Origin: Echinicola salinicaeni
GTDB lineage: Bacteria > Bacteroidota > Bacteroidia > Cytophagales > Cyclobacteriaceae
Assembly: GCF_014280965.1 (NCBI RefSeq)
Contig: NZ_JACODZ010000014.1
Span: forward strand, 1 to 49,759
Length of the DNA stretch: 49,759 nt
Direction of reading: 5' to 3'
Shown here: in pieces, positions 18,061 through 27,238 of the stretch
Position numbering within the stretch: position 1 is the stretch's first letter
Layout: every line of letters begins with the position of its first letter
Translations under genes and position numbers: made by a program
Notes under the pieces: model-generated
What the model was told of the DNA's origin: nothing
What the model saw: only the letters and a program-made list of their open reading frames with translations
Database searches by the model: none

Positions 18061-18748
18061 TTTATGTGTCATTCCGGCAAGAGGAGGAAGTAAGAGAATA
18101 CCTCGCAAAAACATCAAGGACTTTTTAGGCAAACCGATCATAGCCTATTCTATAGAGACTGCATTAAAAAGTAAATTATTTGATGAAGTGATGGTTTCAA
18201 CTGATGATCATGAAATAGCACAAATTGCAATTGAATTGGGGGCAAAGGTGCCTTTTTTGAGATCAACAAAAAATGCAGACGATCATTCTACCACTTTTGA
18301 TGTTATAAAGGAGGTAATAAATGAATATAGAAGTATCGGAAAGAAGTTTGATAATGGTTGTTGCATATACCCTACTGCTCCTTTTTTAGAGGTTGATGAT
18401 TTGGAGATCGGGTATGAAAAATTACTGTCAGAAGAAAGGGAGTGTGTATTTCCTGTGGTTGCATTTAGTTATCCAGTTTGGAGAGGGTTTGAAAAATCCG
18501 AGGATGAAACGGCTAAAATGATTTGGCCCGAATATAGGAATGCTAGGTCTCAAGATCTCAAAAAAGTTTATCATGATGCAGGTCAGTGGTATTGGTTCAA
18601 TATTGATGATTTACTAAAAAACAACAATATTTTTGGCCATAATACGGGTATGGTAGAACTTTCTGAATTGAAGGTTCAGGATATTGATACTCAAATTGAT
18701 TGGAAATTGGCAGAATTAAAGTATGAGATCTTACAAGGCGCTAGATAA
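18053..18748 (+). CDS. pseF: CMP-pseudaminic acid cytidylyltransferase, PseF
   Basis: Activates pseudaminic acid with CTP, the last cytoplasmic step before transfer. The 231-aa protein begins with the CMP-NeuA signature IPARGGSKRIPRKN (residues 6-19), and DVIKEVI and PTAPFL follow as in this family. The start is GTG at 18053, chosen because the signature begins six codons later and no ATG lies nearby. The reading frame overlaps pseC by eight bases and the next gene by 26 bases, a tightly coupled operon. Confidence 0.93.
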   Translation: MANLCVIPARGGSKRIPRKNIKDFLGKPIIAYSIETALKSKLFDEVMVSTDDHEIAQIAIELGAKVPFLRSTKNADDHSTTFDVIKEVINEYRSIGKKFDNGCCIYPTAPFLEVDDLEIGYEKLLSEERECVFPVVAFSYPVWRGFEKSEDETAKMIWPEYRNARSQDLKKVYHDAGQWYWFNIDDLLKNNNIFGHNTGMVELSELKVQDIDTQIDWKLAELKYEILQGAR

Positions 18749-19733
18749 GCAAGTTTTTAGATTAGGGGAATATCAAATAGTTCCTATTCGATTTGAGGAT
18801 AGGTTTGATATCATGAAATGGCGGAATGAACAAATTTATCATTTACGCCAGCCCCAACCTTTGACAAAAGAGGGACAAGACAATTATTTTGTTAATGTGG
18901 TTTCTAAACTATTTGATCAAGAGGAACCGGATCAATTATTATTTTCCTATTTAGAAGGTAATGAATGTATTGGTTATGGAGGCTTGGTTCATATCAATTG
19001 GCTTGACAAATATGCTGAGATCTCATTTATCATGAAGACGTCACTGGAAAAAGATTGTTTTGAATTTCATTGGGCCAGTTTTTTATCAATGATTGAAAAA
19101 GTTGCATTTGATCAACTTGGCCTCCATAAGATATTTACCTATGCATTTGACTTAAGGCCAAGATTGTACACTGCTCTGGAAAGTCAAGGATTTGAAAAGG
19201 AGGCTATATTAAAGGAACATTGCTTCTTTGAGAGCTCATTTATTGATGTGGTTATCCATGCCAAAATTCAACCACAAAAGGTGCTTAGAAATGCAACTCC
19301 TGAGGATGTGGAAGTAACCTTTAAATGGGCAAATGATCCTATAGTCCGAAAATACTCTTATAATCAAGATCCAATAGAAAGAACCAGCCATGATAAATGG
19401 TTTAGGGTTAAAGTCCTATCCAATGATTGTGAATATTATGTGTTGGAATTAAATAATAAACCTGTTGGTTCTATCAGGTTTGATATTGAAAACTCGGGCA
19501 AGATGGCCAAGATAAGCTATTTGGTGGATAGTGGCCATACTGGAAAGGGACTAGGGAAATATCTTTTAGAGGCAGGTGTTAATAGATTTAAAGCCAATAT
19601 GCCAGGTATCCAAAAGGTTTATGGCTATGTCCTTAAAGAAAATATTCCCTCGTTGAAAATCTTTCAAGGAATGGGTTATGAGATAGGCTGTGAAAATGAA
19701 TCAGAAATTAAATTTGAATTGACTTTATTATGA
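18723..19733 (+). CDS. pseH: Tandem GNAT acetyltransferase: PseH-like domain plus PseG-type C-terminal GNAT domain
   Basis: A 336-aa protein with two acetyltransferase domains. Residues 12-180 (VPIRFEDRFDIMKWRNEQIY..) match the PseH type, which acetylates the 4-amino group. Residues 185-336 (RNATPEDVEVTFKWANDPIVRK.. and GKGLGKYLLEAGV) resemble the GNAT domain often found at the C-terminus of PseG sugar hydrolases in Bacteroidota. No hydrolase part is present: there is no GSGHVMR-like motif anywhere in this operon. The gene could be a deletion fusion or a natural two-domain acetyltransferase. It overlaps pseF by 26 bases and pseI by four. The first domain assignment is good; the origin of the second is inferred. 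Confidence 0.78.
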   Translation: MRSYKALDKQVFRLGEYQIVPIRFEDRFDIMKWRNEQIYHLRQPQPLTKEGQDNYFVNVVSKLFDQEEPDQLLFSYLEGNECIGYGGLVHINWLDKYAEISFIMKTSLEKDCFEFHWASFLSMIEKVAFDQLGLHKIFTYAFDLRPRLYTALESQGFEKEAILKEHCFFESSFIDVVIHAKIQPQKVLRNATPEDVEVTFKWANDPIVRKYSYNQDPIERTSHDKWFRVKVLSNDCEYYVLELNNKPVGSIRFDIENSGKMAKISYLVDSGHTGKGLGKYLLEAGVNRFKANMPGIQKVYGYVLKENIPSLKIFQGMGYEIGCENESEIKFELTLL

Positions 19734-20764
19734 GAATTGGTAATTATAAAATAGATAGTGATTCTTCTGTTTTTATTATTGCGGAATTATCTGCAAACCA
19801 TAATGGCAGCTTGGAAACGGCACTTGAAACGGTCAAAGCGGCGAAAAGGGCAGGGGCTGACTGTATCAAATTACAAACCTACACAGCGGATACCATAACC
19901 ATCAATTCTAAGAAGCCTGATTTTTTGATTCAAGGAACGATATGGGAGGGTAAAAATTTATATGAACTATATCAAGAAGCGTATACCCCGTGGGAATGGC
20001 ATAAAGCAATTTTCGAAGCGGCAAAAAGCGAAGGCTTATTATGTTTTTCTTCTCCCTTTGATCCAACATCAGTTGATTTTCTGGAATCGTTAAATGTACC
20101 AGCCTATAAAATAGCTTCATTTGAAATTACTGATATCCCTTTAATTGAATATGTGGCATCCAAAGGAAAACCAGTGATTATTTCCACTGGAATAGCAAAT
20201 GAAGAAGATATTAGATTGGCACTGGATGCATGTAAAAGAATGGGTAATACGGATATAGCCCTTCTAAAATGCACGTCCAGCTACCCCGCTCCGATAAATG
20301 AAGCCAATATGGTTATGGTAAAAGATTTAGCTGATCGTTTTGGAGTTATTTCAGGATTGTCTGATCATACTATGGGGAGTACAGTTCCTGTGGTAGCCAC
20401 CTGCTTTGGCGCAAAGATTATCGAAAAGCACTTTATTTTGGACAGGTCGATAGGTGGTCCGGATGCTTCTTTTTCCATGAATGAGGAAGAGTTTACTCAG
20501 ATGGTTAAAGCAGTAAGAGAGGCCGAATCTGCTATTGGTTCAGTTTCTTATGAACTTACGGATAAGCAGAAAAAAGGAAGAGATTTTAGTCGATCGTTAT
20601 ATGTAGTTGAAGACATTAAAGAAGGAGATTTGATAACTGATAAAAATGTAAAAAGCATTAGACCTGGTTTTGGTTTACATCCCAAGTTTTTGAAAGAGAT
20701 TTTAGGCAAGAAAGCAAAAGTTTCCTTAGAAAAGGGAACAAGATTATCTAAGGATTTTATTTAA
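19730..20764 (+). CDS. pseI: Pseudaminic acid synthase, PseI
   Basis: Condenses 2,4-diacetamido-2,4,6-trideoxy-altrose with phosphoenolpyruvate. The 344-aa protein has a NeuB-family TIM barrel (IIAELSANHNG, residues 16-26; AGADCIKLQTY; GLSDHTMG) and a C-terminal antifreeze-like SAF domain (RSLYVVEDIKEGDLIT to KGTRLSKDFI). The LSANHNG and LLKCTSSYPAP wording is that of PseI rather than sialic or legionaminic synthases. Its substrate must be freed from UDP by PseG, which is not found in the window. It overlaps the tandem acetyltransferase by an ATGA. Confidence 0.94.
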   Translation: MRIGNYKIDSDSSVFIIAELSANHNGSLETALETVKAAKRAGADCIKLQTYTADTITINSKKPDFLIQGTIWEGKNLYELYQEAYTPWEWHKAIFEAAKSEGLLCFSSPFDPTSVDFLESLNVPAYKIASFEITDIPLIEYVASKGKPVIISTGIANEEDIRLALDACKRMGNTDIALLKCTSSYPAPINEANMVMVKDLADRFGVISGLSDHTMGSTVPVVATCFGAKIIEKHFILDRSIGGPDASFSMNEEEFTQMVKAVREAESAIGSVSYELTDKQKKGRDFSRSLYVVEDIKEGDLITDKNVKSIRPGFGLHPKFLKEILGKKAKVSLEKGTRLSKDFI

Positions 20765-20846
20765 TCAATTCTCGACTATTAAAAAGACAATAAAACGTTT
20801 TATTACGATTTAAATTTTTAACAGAACTATTAATATAGATTAATTA
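20765..20846. promoter_or_regulatory. Short palindrome at the start of the variable core
   Basis: The 16-base perfect palindrome AATAAAACGTTTTATT lies at 20789-20804, in an AT-rich gap where base composition changes from the pse operon to the AT-rich core. It could be a protein-binding site; it lacks the loop and T-run of a good terminator. Confidence 0.3.
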
Positions 20847-22331
20847 ATGGATAAAGTAATGTTATGTTGTTGTGTTGGTGATCCATGGGTAGATGTAGCC
20901 AAAAAGCTTTCAAAATCCAAGGATATTTCCTACTGGATTGGATGGAAAGAAGATGAGCAGATAATAAATACTACTTTTAAAGATGTATCATTTCATGACA
21001 TTGACCTAGCATGGAAAGGGGAATTTCCTTTTCAAAAACAACAATTTGACAAAAGAGAAGGTTTATCACCCTTTTTTTTCAATGACATATCTTTTGAAGA
21101 GCTTATCGGCCTAAAGATGATTGAGCGCTTAGATCCTGATCAATTTTCCTTTACTTTTAATGAGAGACAGGATTTTCTTAGAAAATTATTTTTTGATTGG
21201 TATAATGTTTTGGTAAGAGAGGAGATATCTCTAATTATTGCGCCAAGCATTCCCCATCGAGTATTTGATTATGTTATATATGTATTATCTAAAAAATTAA
21301 AAATTGAATACATAACTTTTAAAATGACATCTTGGCCTGGATATATTTTACCCACAAGATCTATTGAATCAATATCCTTTTTAGAGAATAATGAATTGCT
21401 CAGAAATGAACGGTTACCATTAGTTGTTGAAGAATTTTGTGAGCGTATTACATCAGATTATAAAAAAGCAGAACCGTACTACATGCGGCAACAAAAAACT
21501 ACTTTTGATGATGGTCTAGTAAGTAAAATATCCAAGAATATAAAGGAGGGAAAAGTATTAAATAAAGTTTCGTGGTTATTTAATGATTCGTTAGTTTATT
21601 GGAAGAAGAAAGATAAATTGCTATCTGATTCTTATTATCTTAATATTGAAAAGATAATTTTGAAATCTAAAGGTAATTCTTCAAAAAAGAAGTTAAGAAA
21701 TCATTATTGGAGTTTATGCGAAGATGTTGATTTTAATTTAAAGTACATTTTTTTTGGACTTCATTATCAGCCTGAGGAAACAAGTTGTCCCAGCGGTGGA
21801 ATATTTGTAGATCAAAAGTTAGTAATAGAAAGCTTGATTCAAGCTACTAATGATGATACTTTTATTTATGTAAAAGAGCATATAAGTCAATTTCATCCAG
21901 AAATGGAGGGTGAAACTGGGAGGAGTAAGCATTTTTATGATTACTTCAAAAGGCATCCAAGAGTCAAGTTTATCAAAGAGACTGTTAATTCATTTGAACT
22001 AATAGATAATGCATTAGCTGTGGTGACCTTAACAGGTACAATAGGTATAGAAGCTGCATTAAGAGGAAAACCTGTAATTGTTTTTGGATACGCTTGGTAT
22101 AGAGGTGTTTCTAATGTCTTCTACCCCCAATCTCTAGAGGAACTTAGGAAAATAATCAAAGAGGCTGAAGTAATACCAGCAAAGAGTAATGTGAAAACCA
22201 TTAAAGAAGAATTGTTCCAAATCTTTGATCGTTGTTTAGAGGCTTATCATTACAAAGGGTACAAGTCCGTTTCTCAAATTCCAAAAGATGTCACTGTTGA
22301 TAATCTTTTTAAATTTTTGAATGGGATTTAG
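20847..22331 (+). CDS. Capsule glycosyltransferase-like protein (KpsC/KpsS-related), candidate pseudaminic acid transferase
   Basis: A 494-aa soluble protein. The second half carries the hallmark of capsule Kdo/nonulosonate transferases: LIDNALAVVTLTGTIG, then IEAALRGKPVIVFG and AWYRG near residues 390-425. It is preceded by DDTFIYVKEH and HPEM, a GT-B-like donor domain. The first half (residues 1-250) is not recognised. It lies 82 bases after pseI, so transfer of pseudaminic acid is the natural guess. It shows none of the motifs of the missing hydrolase PseG, although both belong to GT-B-like folds. The codon usage is visibly more AT-rich than that of pseI. Confidence 0.6.
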   Translation: MDKVMLCCCVGDPWVDVAKKLSKSKDISYWIGWKEDEQIINTTFKDVSFHDIDLAWKGEFPFQKQQFDKREGLSPFFFNDISFEELIGLKMIERLDPDQFSFTFNERQDFLRKLFFDWYNVLVREEISLIIAPSIPHRVFDYVIYVLSKKLKIEYITFKMTSWPGYILPTRSIESISFLENNELLRNERLPLVVEEFCERITSDYKKAEPYYMRQQKTTFDDGLVSKISKNIKEGKVLNKVSWLFNDSLVYWKKKDKLLSDSYYLNIEKIILKSKGNSSKKKLRNHYWSLCEDVDFNLKYIFFGLHYQPEETSCPSGGIFVDQKLVIESLIQATNDDTFIYVKEHISQFHPEMEGETGRSKHFYDYFKRHPRVKFIKETVNSFELIDNALAVVTLTGTIGIEAALRGKPVIVFGYAWYRGVSNVFYPQSLEELRKIIKEAEVIPAKSNVKTIKEELFQIFDRCLEAYHYKGYKSVSQIPKDVTVDNLFKFLNGI

Positions 22332-22345
22332 TTGGTGGATAAAGT

Positions 22346-23821
22346 ATGGATATTAAAAAGAATATTAGAAGAAGTGTATTTTTTCAAATTTTAAATTTAG
22401 TAGTATTAGGAATTACGGGAATTGTTTTTATACCTTTTTTGATTTCTTCAATGGGAAAGGATCAATATGGGTTATTTGAAATTATTTTTTCATTTAATTT
22501 GATAAATGTATTACTTGATATAGGGATTGGGACCACAATTACTAATTTTAGTTTAAAATATTTTAATAGTGGAATTGGGAAGTTCTCAAAATTTTATTGG
22601 TCTTATTTTTGGCTGAAAGTTTTTTTATCTTTAGTAGGATTTCTGTTTTGTCTATCTATACCATTTTTCTCAAACAAACTCTTTGTAAATCTTCAGCCAA
22701 ATGAAATACTTATATTAAATACTGGATTTGTTATTTTTGCATTTGGTGTTTTAATCCAAAATATTAATGCCTTTTTTGATAATATACAGCAAGGATTCGT
22801 CAGGTTTGAATTGCCAGCTTACTCGAATGTAGCTTCAAAACTTATTTATATATTATTGTTTTTTTTATGGATTAATTCAGGAGTATATGAAAATATTCTA
22901 GGTTATTGTATGCTGACTTTTATTATATATCCATTATTAAGATTAGTTATTCAAATTTTTCAGACTAATTCAATTTTGCCTTTAAGAGATTTGAAATTTT
23001 GCTGGATGGATCTGGATTTGTTAAAAAGTGATTTCTCCTTTTTAAAAGGGATTTCATTGATTACTATTTTAGGTCAATCCTACAACTTTGGTCCCCAAAT
23101 TATTTTGTCAGTGATAGGCACTCCTGCATTGATTGCGGATTTCTCCATAGCCAAGAAAGTAATTGATTTTATTAGAAAAATTTCAGATATGTTTATCAGA
23201 CCATTTCTCCCAGCAACTTCGGAACTTTTAAAGATTATGTCCTTGGAAAATTTGGTCTTTAAAGGGGTGAAAATTCATTCTTTCTTAATTTTACTACTCA
23301 CATTTTGTGTAATAATTAATAATAAATTAATAGGGGCTATTTTGGTTGATGAAGAAAATTTGAAATTTTCATTTTATTTGACATTATATACCTTAATTCT
23401 GGTAATACCTTCATTTGCCGTTCCATTGATGGTTTATTATAATCAGGGAAGATATAAAATGAGTATACTTTTTAATTTAGCGAATACTATTTTTTCCTTA
23501 CTGTTTTCATTTGTTTCATTCAATTTTTTTGGGTTGACGGGGTTTATTATAGTTTTAGTTCTAGTTTATGGTTTATTGTCTTTGTTTCAGGTATACAGCT
23601 ATTCAAAATTTTTTAAATTATCATTTAAGAAATATATTCTGATTTATTTTAAAAACTATTTAGTATTTAGCTTTTTATGGGCGTTGTATTATCTACAAAG
23701 CTCCCTTTTAGAATTATCTGATATTGGCTCTATAATTACTAACATAATATTTTGTATCTCATATCTTGTTATATCACTTCTAATAAATTCGGATATCATA
23801 AAAATTATTTTAAGAAAATAA
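22346..23821 (+). CDS. wzx: Oligosaccharide flippase, Wzx family
   Basis: A 491-aa polytopic membrane protein with about 12-14 hydrophobic segments across the whole length. It begins KKNIRRSVFFQILNLVVLGITGIVFIP, with the 'P-F-L-I-S-S-M-G-K-D-Q-Y-G-L' phrase seen at the start of the MATE/MOP polysaccharide transporters. It should flip the lipid-linked repeat unit to the periplasmic face. It is surrounded by a KpsC/S-like gene and an ATP-grasp gene with 14-base and 1-base gaps. As usual for Wzx, sequence is variable and AT-rich. No competing ABC exporter is present in the window. Confidence 0.9.
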   Translation: MDIKKNIRRSVFFQILNLVVLGITGIVFIPFLISSMGKDQYGLFEIIFSFNLINVLLDIGIGTTITNFSLKYFNSGIGKFSKFYWSYFWLKVFLSLVGFLFCLSIPFFSNKLFVNLQPNEILILNTGFVIFAFGVLIQNINAFFDNIQQGFVRFELPAYSNVASKLIYILLFFLWINSGVYENILGYCMLTFIIYPLLRLVIQIFQTNSILPLRDLKFCWMDLDLLKSDFSFLKGISLITILGQSYNFGPQIILSVIGTPALIADFSIAKKVIDFIRKISDMFIRPFLPATSELLKIMSLENLVFKGVKIHSFLILLLTFCVIINNKLIGAILVDEENLKFSFYLTLYTLILVIPSFAVPLMVYYNQGRYKMSILFNLANTIFSLLFSFVSFNFFGLTGFIIVLVLVYGLLSLFQVYSYSKFFKLSFKKYILIYFKNYLVFSFLWALYYLQSSLLELSDIGSIITNIIFCISYLVISLLINSDIIKIILRK

Positions 23822-23822
23822 T

Positions 23823-24872
23823 ATGAAAGTTTGTTTATATAATTCTAATATTTGGTTAACACCATTTTACAATAAGATTTTTGTTGAAATATTAAATCAC
23901 AATAATATTGATTTTGTTGTGACTAGTTTAGGAGATTCCGACTTTTGGGAAAACGTTAAAAATTCTAATGTTTTTATTTATAGGTTTACAAATAATGATT
24001 ATCAGATTCAAGAAGCATTTTCATTTATGGATTCTGTTGAATTTGTATTAAACAAAACAGTATTTCCAAAATTTAATTCGAGGTTTCATTACGATGATAA
24101 AGTAAAACAAGAATACCTGTTAAATCTGGTGACTACTAAAAAAGTTGAAAGCTATGTGTTTTGGGAAAAATCTGGAGCATTAAATTGGGCAGATGATGTA
24201 AGTTATCCGAAAATTTTCAAGTTGAGAGGTGGTGCAGGTTCTTCAAATGTAGCTTTAGTTAAATCAAAAACAAATGCCTTTAAAATAATTAAGAAAGCAT
24301 TCGGCAAAGGGATAAAACATGACAGAATTCCAAGTAGCAATTCATTAAGGTTCAAAAATATTATTTCCTTTATGAAGTCTAGTTTTTATAATATATATAC
24401 AAATTATTTCAGTGGCAAAGTGCTATTTTGGGGGCTAAATAAAAACTATGTATTATTTCAAAAGTATTATCCAAATAATTCATTTGATACTCGAATTACA
24501 GTAATTGGAAATAAAGCATACGGTTTCAGGAGATTCGTAAGGGAAAATGATTTTAGGGCTTCTGGAAGCGGTATGATTGATTATAATCCAGATGAAATAG
24601 ATCGCAGGTGTATAAAAATAGCCTTTGAAATTTCAGAAAAGTTGAATTTTGATTCTATGGCATATGATTTTATATACGATGAACATAATAATCCGATAAT
24701 CTGCGAAATTAGTTACACTTACTCCGATAAAGCTCTTTATAAATGTCCAGGAATCTGGGATAAAAACTTGGATTGGGAAGAAGGGAATTTTTGGCCTGGC
24801 TTTTTAATTTTGAAGTATCTATTAAAAAGAAATGATTTAATTCAACCAAATTTGAAGGATGTTGAAATTTAG
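23823..24872 (+). CDS. ATP-grasp family protein of the polysaccharide core, substrate unknown
   Basis: 349 aa. Residues 135-330 show an ATP-grasp layout: KIFKLRGGAGSSNVALVKS (nucleotide-binding lysine and glycine-rich loop), VLFQKYYPNNSFDTRITVIG, then YGFRRFVRENDFRASGSG, and the metal-site segment MAYDFIYDEHNNPIICEISYTYS with D and E residues. The N-terminal 100 residues are not recognised. Such enzymes form amide or ester bonds using ATP; near capsule genes they may attach an amino acid to a uronic acid, which is available here. That role is an inference. It overlaps the Wzy-like gene by 14 bases. Confidence 0.75.
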   Translation: MKVCLYNSNIWLTPFYNKIFVEILNHNNIDFVVTSLGDSDFWENVKNSNVFIYRFTNNDYQIQEAFSFMDSVEFVLNKTVFPKFNSRFHYDDKVKQEYLLNLVTTKKVESYVFWEKSGALNWADDVSYPKIFKLRGGAGSSNVALVKSKTNAFKIIKKAFGKGIKHDRIPSSNSLRFKNIISFMKSSFYNIYTNYFSGKVLFWGLNKNYVLFQKYYPNNSFDTRITVIGNKAYGFRRFVRENDFRASGSGMIDYNPDEIDRRCIKIAFEISEKLNFDSMAYDFIYDEHNNPIICEISYTYSDKALYKCPGIWDKNLDWEEGNFWPGFLILKYLLKRNDLIQPNLKDVEI

Positions 24873-26127
24873 TAAAAGTAAGTTAAGAATTTTTTTATTT
24901 CTTGTTACTTTTATAATATCATTAATAGGGAGTACCTTACTAAAAGGTATAGGTATATATCTAGCGGGATTAGACTATATCGCCCTAGTTATATTATTTT
25001 TTTTTAATATTTTGATTGGATTTCAAGTTTTTAATGTAGAAAAAAAATATTTCTTTGCATTTCTAACATTGTTGTCATTCATTTTGATTAATTATTTTTT
25101 TTCTCAATATATTCCAGGATTAACTTGGTTTCTTATTGGAACTGTTTTTACCCTATTGCCATTATTTACATTTATATTTTTTTATAATGTCAAAATTCAT
25201 TTAGCTGATTTTAATAAATTACTTGACTATATCGTATTTACTTGTGATACTCTAATAATACTTACCTTATTTGAAACTATATTTATTGGTGAAGGTCGAG
25301 AATTTTTAAACAGTTCTTTACTAAAGACGCCAGCTTTTGCCACAACTTTATCCAATATAAGTTTGACAATAACTTTAAGGAAGTTAATTCAAACTAAAAG
25401 GAGGAAATATTTTATAAAGGCATTTTTTTATATTGCTTTCATTTTTTCTGCATTATCTCTAAAATCCATTATATCTTGTTTTATAATTATTTTTTTATTT
25501 ATCAGATATTCAAATTATATCAAAATCCCGAGGTGGAGTATTATGCTTTTATTAATTGGATTGCCATTATTAATATTACTTAATCCATCTCTAAATCATA
25601 AATTAAAAAGGTATTATTTTTTATATTATCAATCAGAGAATGCATCAAGTACGCCTCGGTTTGCGTTGTATTTTACTTCATTTAATTTGGCAAATGATCA
25701 CTTTCCTATGGGATCTGGGCAAGCTACATTTGGAAGTTATCCCGTTAATATTAATTATAGTGATGTTTATTACGATTATAATCTTAATTATTTACACGGG
25801 CTGGGGAGCGAATCAACAATTAATGGAACATCAAAAGATAAATTTTTATTAGATACTTATTGGTCGTCAATTTTAGGTGAAGTTGGTTTTTTGGGATTCG
25901 CCTTATTTTTGTGGTTGTATTTTTATCCAATTAAAAGACTAAATAAAGCATATGCTCTTAATCTTAATAATGGTTTTAATGATAAGTCAGATATGTTGTT
26001 TGTGAAAGGGATTTTGTTCTCAGTATTTTTTGAAAGTCTTGTTCTTGCAATACCCTCTCAAGTGGCTTTCATATTAATTTATGCCGGATTAATGGGGTTA
26101 ATTTCAAATATTAGAATGTATGATTAG
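24859..26127 (+). CDS. wzy: O-antigen/capsule polymerase-like membrane protein (Wzy)
   Basis: A 422-aa protein with about 10-11 membrane segments and one large soluble loop (roughly residues 245-325, ENASSTPRFALYFTSFNLANDHFPMGSGQATFG). The 'P-R-F..G-x-G-x-x-T-F' in this loop is typical of Wzy/WaaL-type polymerases and ligases. It would join flipped repeat units in the periplasm. It overlaps the ATP-grasp gene by 14 bases and the following glycosyltransferase by eight, so all are translated together. Polymerase versus ligase cannot be decided from sequence, but location beside wzx favours polymerase. Confidence 0.82.
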   Translation: MLKFSKSKLRIFLFLVTFIISLIGSTLLKGIGIYLAGLDYIALVILFFFNILIGFQVFNVEKKYFFAFLTLLSFILINYFFSQYIPGLTWFLIGTVFTLLPLFTFIFFYNVKIHLADFNKLLDYIVFTCDTLIILTLFETIFIGEGREFLNSSLLKTPAFATTLSNISLTITLRKLIQTKRRKYFIKAFFYIAFIFSALSLKSIISCFIIIFLFIRYSNYIKIPRWSIMLLLIGLPLLILLNPSLNHKLKRYYFLYYQSENASSTPRFALYFTSFNLANDHFPMGSGQATFGSYPVNINYSDVYYDYNLNYLHGLGSESTINGTSKDKFLLDTYWSSILGEVGFLGFALFLWLYFYPIKRLNKAYALNLNNGFNDKSDMLFVKGILFSVFFESLVLAIPSQVAFILIYAGLMGLISNIRMYD

Positions 26128-27109
26128 AGTTTTATTTATTACAAACGGTTATCCAACAAATAGTAAACCTGAGTTCTGTGTTTTCACTAAAGAACAAATT
26201 GAAGGTCTTAATAAGACAGGGAAAGTTGAAAGTGATTTAATTTTTATTAACTCCACTGAGGATGGTTGGATCCAATACATAAAGAGTATTTTACCAATAG
26301 TCCGTAAAAGTAGAGAATATGAAGTGATTCATACTTTTCATGGGTTTGTTTTTCTATTAACTTATTTTTTGACTTTTTTTTCAAGAAAAAAAATAGTTGC
26401 GTCTTTTTTGAATAATATTGATAAAGAATATAAAGAACTGAGGTACTTTAATTATGTGTTTTCATTGATCACAAAATTATTAATTAAAGATAATCGCGTG
26501 TTTAAAATTTTTAAAGATAAAGTTCCTTCATATGCTGGTGATAATAGTTTCTATTTGCCCAATGGCGTTGATTTAAATAAATTTTATCCTATTGATGAGT
26601 TTAATGCAAAGGAAAAATTAGATCTTGATTCTAATGTGCGTTACATATTGTTTGTAAGTTCAAAGGATAAATTTAGGGCCCAAAAAAGGTATGATATTTA
26701 TTTAGAAGTCTTAAGGATTTTGAAAGACGTTTATCATCATGATGATATCAGAGAGTTATGCTTGGTGAATACGGAAAGAAGTAAATTAGTTTATTATTTC
26801 AATGCTTCATGTCTTCACCTTTTATGTTCTGATTTTGAAGGTTCACCTAATTCCGTTAAGGAAGCTTTAGCCTGTAATATTCCTGTTGTTTCAAGAAATG
26901 TTGGAAATGTATCCAAGATGTTGAAAGGTGTTGATGGAACATACGTATCTAATAACGCTGATCCTAAAGTATTAGCAGAATTAGTTGATAAGGTATTAAA
27001 GTCAAGTGATAAATTTGATTTGCGTTCGCATTTGGTTAAATCAGGATTAGATATGGATTCAAAGAGTGAAGAGTTACTGGCATTGTATAAAAACATTTTA
27101 AGAATATAA
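26120..27109 (+). CDS. Glycosyltransferase, GT4-like
   Basis: A 329-aa cytoplasmic enzyme with a GT-B outline. It opens RVLFITNGYPTNSKPEFCVF and has DNSFYLPNGVDLNKFYP at the domain junction. The donor-site motif EGSPNSVKEALACNIPVVS has the E-x7-E spacing near residues 237-255. It should add one sugar of the repeat unit. The start overlaps wzy by eight bases. A 129-base gap follows before the next glycosyltransferase, with nothing recognisable in it. Donor and linkage are unknown. Confidence 0.88.
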   Translation: MIRVLFITNGYPTNSKPEFCVFTKEQIEGLNKTGKVESDLIFINSTEDGWIQYIKSILPIVRKSREYEVIHTFHGFVFLLTYFLTFFSRKKIVASFLNNIDKEYKELRYFNYVFSLITKLLIKDNRVFKIFKDKVPSYAGDNSFYLPNGVDLNKFYPIDEFNAKEKLDLDSNVRYILFVSSKDKFRAQKRYDIYLEVLRILKDVYHHDDIRELCLVNTERSKLVYYFNASCLHLLCSDFEGSPNSVKEALACNIPVVSRNVGNVSKMLKGVDGTYVSNNADPKVLAELVDKVLKSSDKFDLRSHLVKSGLDMDSKSEELLALYKNILRI

Positions 27110-27238
27110 AAATGGCTTTTAAAGTTTGCTTTATTTTATAGAATTAAAGAATTGGACCTTAAAGAATTGTTTAGACTTATTAGATAAATGTAAGGTTTTA
27201 AAAATAAGTAAAACATGGTTGATTAAAATCATATTCAA

